Shown here: positions 61,357-64,000 of the stretch, one piece after another
How positions within the stretch are numbered: position 1 is the stretch's first letter
Layout: each line of letters opens with the position of its first letter
Source of the DNA: Cycas panzhihuaensis
Lineage: Eukaryota; Cycadophyta
Assembly (NCBI GenBank): GCA_023213395.1
Contig: CM041465.1
Location: 226,989,741-227,053,740 of the forward strand
Length of the DNA: 64,000 bases
Direction: 5' to 3'
The notes under the pieces: model-generated
Told to the model about the DNA's origin: nothing
Seen by the model: the letters and a program-made list of their open reading frames with translations, nothing else
The model's database searches: none
Made by a program: the position numbers and the translations under genes

Positions 61357-63885
61357 TGACGCTACATGGGATAACCTTTGACGATAGGCGCGGGAGATGG
61401 TGATGAAAGCGGTAGGAAGTGGAACCTACAAGGCAAGCAACTACCACGCAGGCGCCCGTCTTGGCCGAGCACGAGTTCGGGATCTGCAATGGAGTATGGC
61501 TACTACTGGGTGACCCTTCACCGCCTTGAGCGAAGGGCGAAGATACGTAGGACGAACCCGGGTTGACACAGGAGTAGGCCCCTCCACCCTTGGGTGGCGG
61601 AAGGAGAGAGAAAGAACCTAACAAGGATACGCCAACAATAATCCTATCCAATCTAACCGGTATCTGACGATGGGAAGCAAGGCGCTCGTGCGGTTAAGGA
61701 AGAGGGAGGAAGGGTAAGGGGGAAGAAGACTCCTACAACCTTTCCTACGAATAACAAAAGTATATGCAACAAGGCAAACAAATCGCAAACCAATACAAAA
61801 AAGGCAATTTTCCCTTTTAATGTTTCGATGTTCTAATTACTAGGAAAAGAATAAAAGAAGGAAAAAAGACCGAGTGCGAAGGGGAACAAAGCGTGCACAG
61901 GCCGGCGTGAGGGATGGCGTAGCCTTCAGAAGAGCACCCAACCACTCAAGCTGCATCTGGGATGTGAAATGTGGCGGCAAGCGAAAGGGGCTTCCTTACC
62001 TTCCCAGGAAAAGTAAATGCGATCAAGGAAGGAAAGAAACGCTAACTAGCAAATGAGATAGCATAAAATATGACACATGCAAGGGACGCTTCTGGGTGGA
62101 AGGGGCAACAGGCAACGTTCTCTGGCGTCCGAGTACACAGTAAGCAATAAAGGTCTCCCTCCGAGGGGAGACACCTATATGCAACACAAAGATCTAGCAA
62201 TATCTGTCTAACAACATAAACGAGAGTCTAAATGTACATGCGTCGTTGTTAGTCCAATAAGGAAAATACCAAAGAAGAACGATCTAAATGAAAGGAAACA
62301 ACAAGGTAAGCCTCGAGTGGCCTCACCGCGCAAATGGTACCCAAACCTCTCCCCAAGAGCCACGGGCGAGGAGAAAGTCAAGACTCAAGGGTGGAAAACT
62401 AGTGCAAGAAGGGGCAAGAAAGACCCAAAGACACCCACGGGGAACCGGATGCTACGGGAGCAAACCAACCGGGAGCAAAGGTGGAGCAAGAACCCGTTGG
62501 GGCCTATGGATGGCACCCAAACTGAATAAAGGGTCCCAAATCGTGCGCAACTTGTGACAACAGTGGTTTGGGCAACCAAGGGAGCCTTGAACCCTTGTTT
62601 GCAAGCCAAGAGTAGCAGGCGAGAGGGAGGCTTTGGAGGGCTTTGAGCCGCTTAGGGAGCGTGGCGGTGGTGCTAATCCACCAGCTCCTCTCCAAAGCCT
62701 ATGCAACCTCAACGCCGCCTTGGACAAAGAACGCAGAAGCGGAGGGAGAGTGGCATGCAGCCCCAAGAGGGAAGAAAACCACCTCTCAAGCAACAAATGA
62801 GAACAAATAAGCTGAAGTGTAAATATCACCAAAAACAAATACAAAGTGAAGAATACCTGGAAAGGGAGGCAAGGGATTTGCCCCAACCAAAAGATAATAA
62901 GAAGGGCCGGAACAAATGCCCAGATCTGAATAGAGCAGCCGGGGGCCCCTGCTATGGAGGTGGAACGGAAACACTGCAAACGGGAGCTCGTGGATCGCCT
63001 GGTAGAAAAGCTGAAACGCCAAAGGAGCCCTCTCAGGCGTTTGAGGGGTCAGAGAATGTCTCACCAAGCCAAAGGAGAGTCAAGGCAGATGAAGAGTGCA
63101 GTCCAGCTTGTCAGCAGCAATGTAAGAGAGCGAGCAGGAGAGTGTTCCTCTTGAGAGTAAATCCAAAAGTGAGCCAAAAAGATCAAAAGAGAGAGAGCTT
63201 CAAAACGAGCCAAAAGATGTTTAAGTACTAAAGCAAAACCCTAAAGTACGCCGAATAGGGCACTACCGGGAGGAGAAAAGGCGCGAACCACGTGGCGGTT
63301 TCGCAATGCGAAATTGCCACATGATTTTAAAAACAAACAGAGACAGTCGTCTGGAAACTTTAGCAGATCATGAATATTCCAAATGATCATGAACATTCCC
63401 GGCAGATCACAAGATTACGGCAGACTGAAGATTACGGCAGATGCACCAGAGACACAAATGGGGCCCACCAACCGGTCAGTGAGGGCAAACGAAAAGGCTA
63501 AAGGACAACTAAAACACCCACCCGGAGCAAACAAGCCAAGAAACGGCCCACGGGAGCGTAAATAGGCCCCCAAATGAGGTGGCAAGCTAACCAAGCGACG
63601 ATGAGGCATCACACGGTGGAGGTGGCGCAAACTCGGTGGATCCGGAGAGAGGAGGCGGATGCGAAGTAATACGGTCACCAAGGTGCCACACTCGCTAAGA
63701 GTGTGCCCCTGTTATAGTCGTCATAGGCTAAACATAGGTGTGGACGACGACCAGGCCGCCCACAAAGTCATACGCATGCAAATATGTAAGCATACAATCA
63801 GTACATAAAAGTGATGATAATGCTAGAGACATACCTGCACTTACCTGAGTCGGTGATTCCGTATCCATTCCCGGAAGCCGAAACA
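61357..63885 (-). repeat. element D 3' LTR (C family)
   Basis: Begins TGACGCTACATGGG and ends GCCGAAACA, and is 2.5 kb long like the C LTRs. Examples of shared sequence are ACTCCTACAACCTTTCCTAC (about 61728) and CTAGCAAATGAGATAGCAT (about 62044). CpG-rich like C. Confidence 0.93.
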
Positions 63886-64000
63886 TCGCCTCGGCAGTGA
63901 GCCTCGCCGCTCGGAAGCCTGATGCGATGGCGAATGCTGGCAACACAACTGTCAGTAGCACATGTGTATATAGATATATCAATCAAGATCGGATCGAGGC
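63886..64000 (-). other. element D interior, 3' end, cut by window end
   Basis: Matches C 23826-23940 and B 18126-18220, with better-kept forms of the GCCTCGCCGC and GATGCGATGGC words. No coding motif lies within these 115 bases. The second RNase H would be expected about 250 bp beyond the window. Confidence 0.75.

Larger units (their letters stand above)
61357..64000 (-). mobile_element. element D: second member of the C family, truncated by the window end
   Basis: 61357-63885 is a complete LTR of the C family, and 63886-64000 is the adjoining interior, matching C from 23826. As in C, interior following the left LTR means the element lies on minus and this is its 3' LTR. The 5 bases before it, GTAAC (61352-61356), should recur after its other LTR outside the window. 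It has more substitutions relative to the C copies than they have with each other, so it is a separate insertion. Confidence 0.9.

Noticed and set aside
61307-61651. 114-codon minus frame across the gypsy/D boundary
   Set aside because: It crosses the insertion joint at 61357 and mixes LTR sequence with antisense of RT, so it cannot be a natural gene.

Overview
This is plant nuclear DNA made almost wholly of transposable elements and simple repeats. I found no host gene, tRNA, rRNA, CRISPR array or prokaryotic signal. The long LTRs (2.5-3.2 kb), Tat-type Ty3/gypsy proteins with an extra downstream RNase H, an antisense plant-mobile-domain-like reading frame, Ty1/copia remnants and old insertions that persist all point to a large-genome seed plant. 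The species cannot be told from this window.

Layout. 1-3118 is AT-rich with nothing recognisable. 3119-6001 is a huge compound (TA)n microsatellite bounded by (CA)n on the left and (TG)n on the right. 6202 to about 7050 holds a decaying 77-bp minisatellite. 7100-9060 is a C-rich degenerate stretch, and 9095-9435 is a cluster of small palindromic repeats. 9676-48121 is a three-level nest of related LTR retrotransposons, all oriented on the minus strand. Element A (outermost, LTRs 9676-12272 and 45499-48121) was hit in gag by element B (LTRs 14925-18125 and 40635-43816, target duplication GGTAG). B was hit by element C (LTRs 21298-23825 and 29580-32111, target duplication GAGGT). 48122-50430 is AT-rich. 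50439-52480 is a decayed minus-strand copia, and 52740 to about 55370 is a decayed plus-strand copia, head to head with it. 56152-61356 is a decayed plus-strand Ty3/gypsy element. Its reverse transcriptase is cut by element D (61357 to the window end), a second copy of the C family.

How the parts relate. A, B and C share similar gag and protease, LTR termini and primer-binding regions, but carry different coding sets. B has gag, protease, RT-RNase H, integrase, a second RNase H near the 3' LTR and an antisense open-frame relic. C keeps gag, protease and the second RNase H, but lost most of RT-RNase H-integrase and the antisense frame through two internal deletions. A keeps only gag and protease. 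B therefore looks like the autonomous type, and A and C like non-autonomous relatives. Age follows nesting: LTR divergence judged by eye is largest in A and B, while the C LTRs show almost no substitutions. A and B are CpG-depleted, whereas C and D are still CpG-rich. The C copies differ mainly by small indels in GC-rich spots, which may be consensus error rather than real decay.
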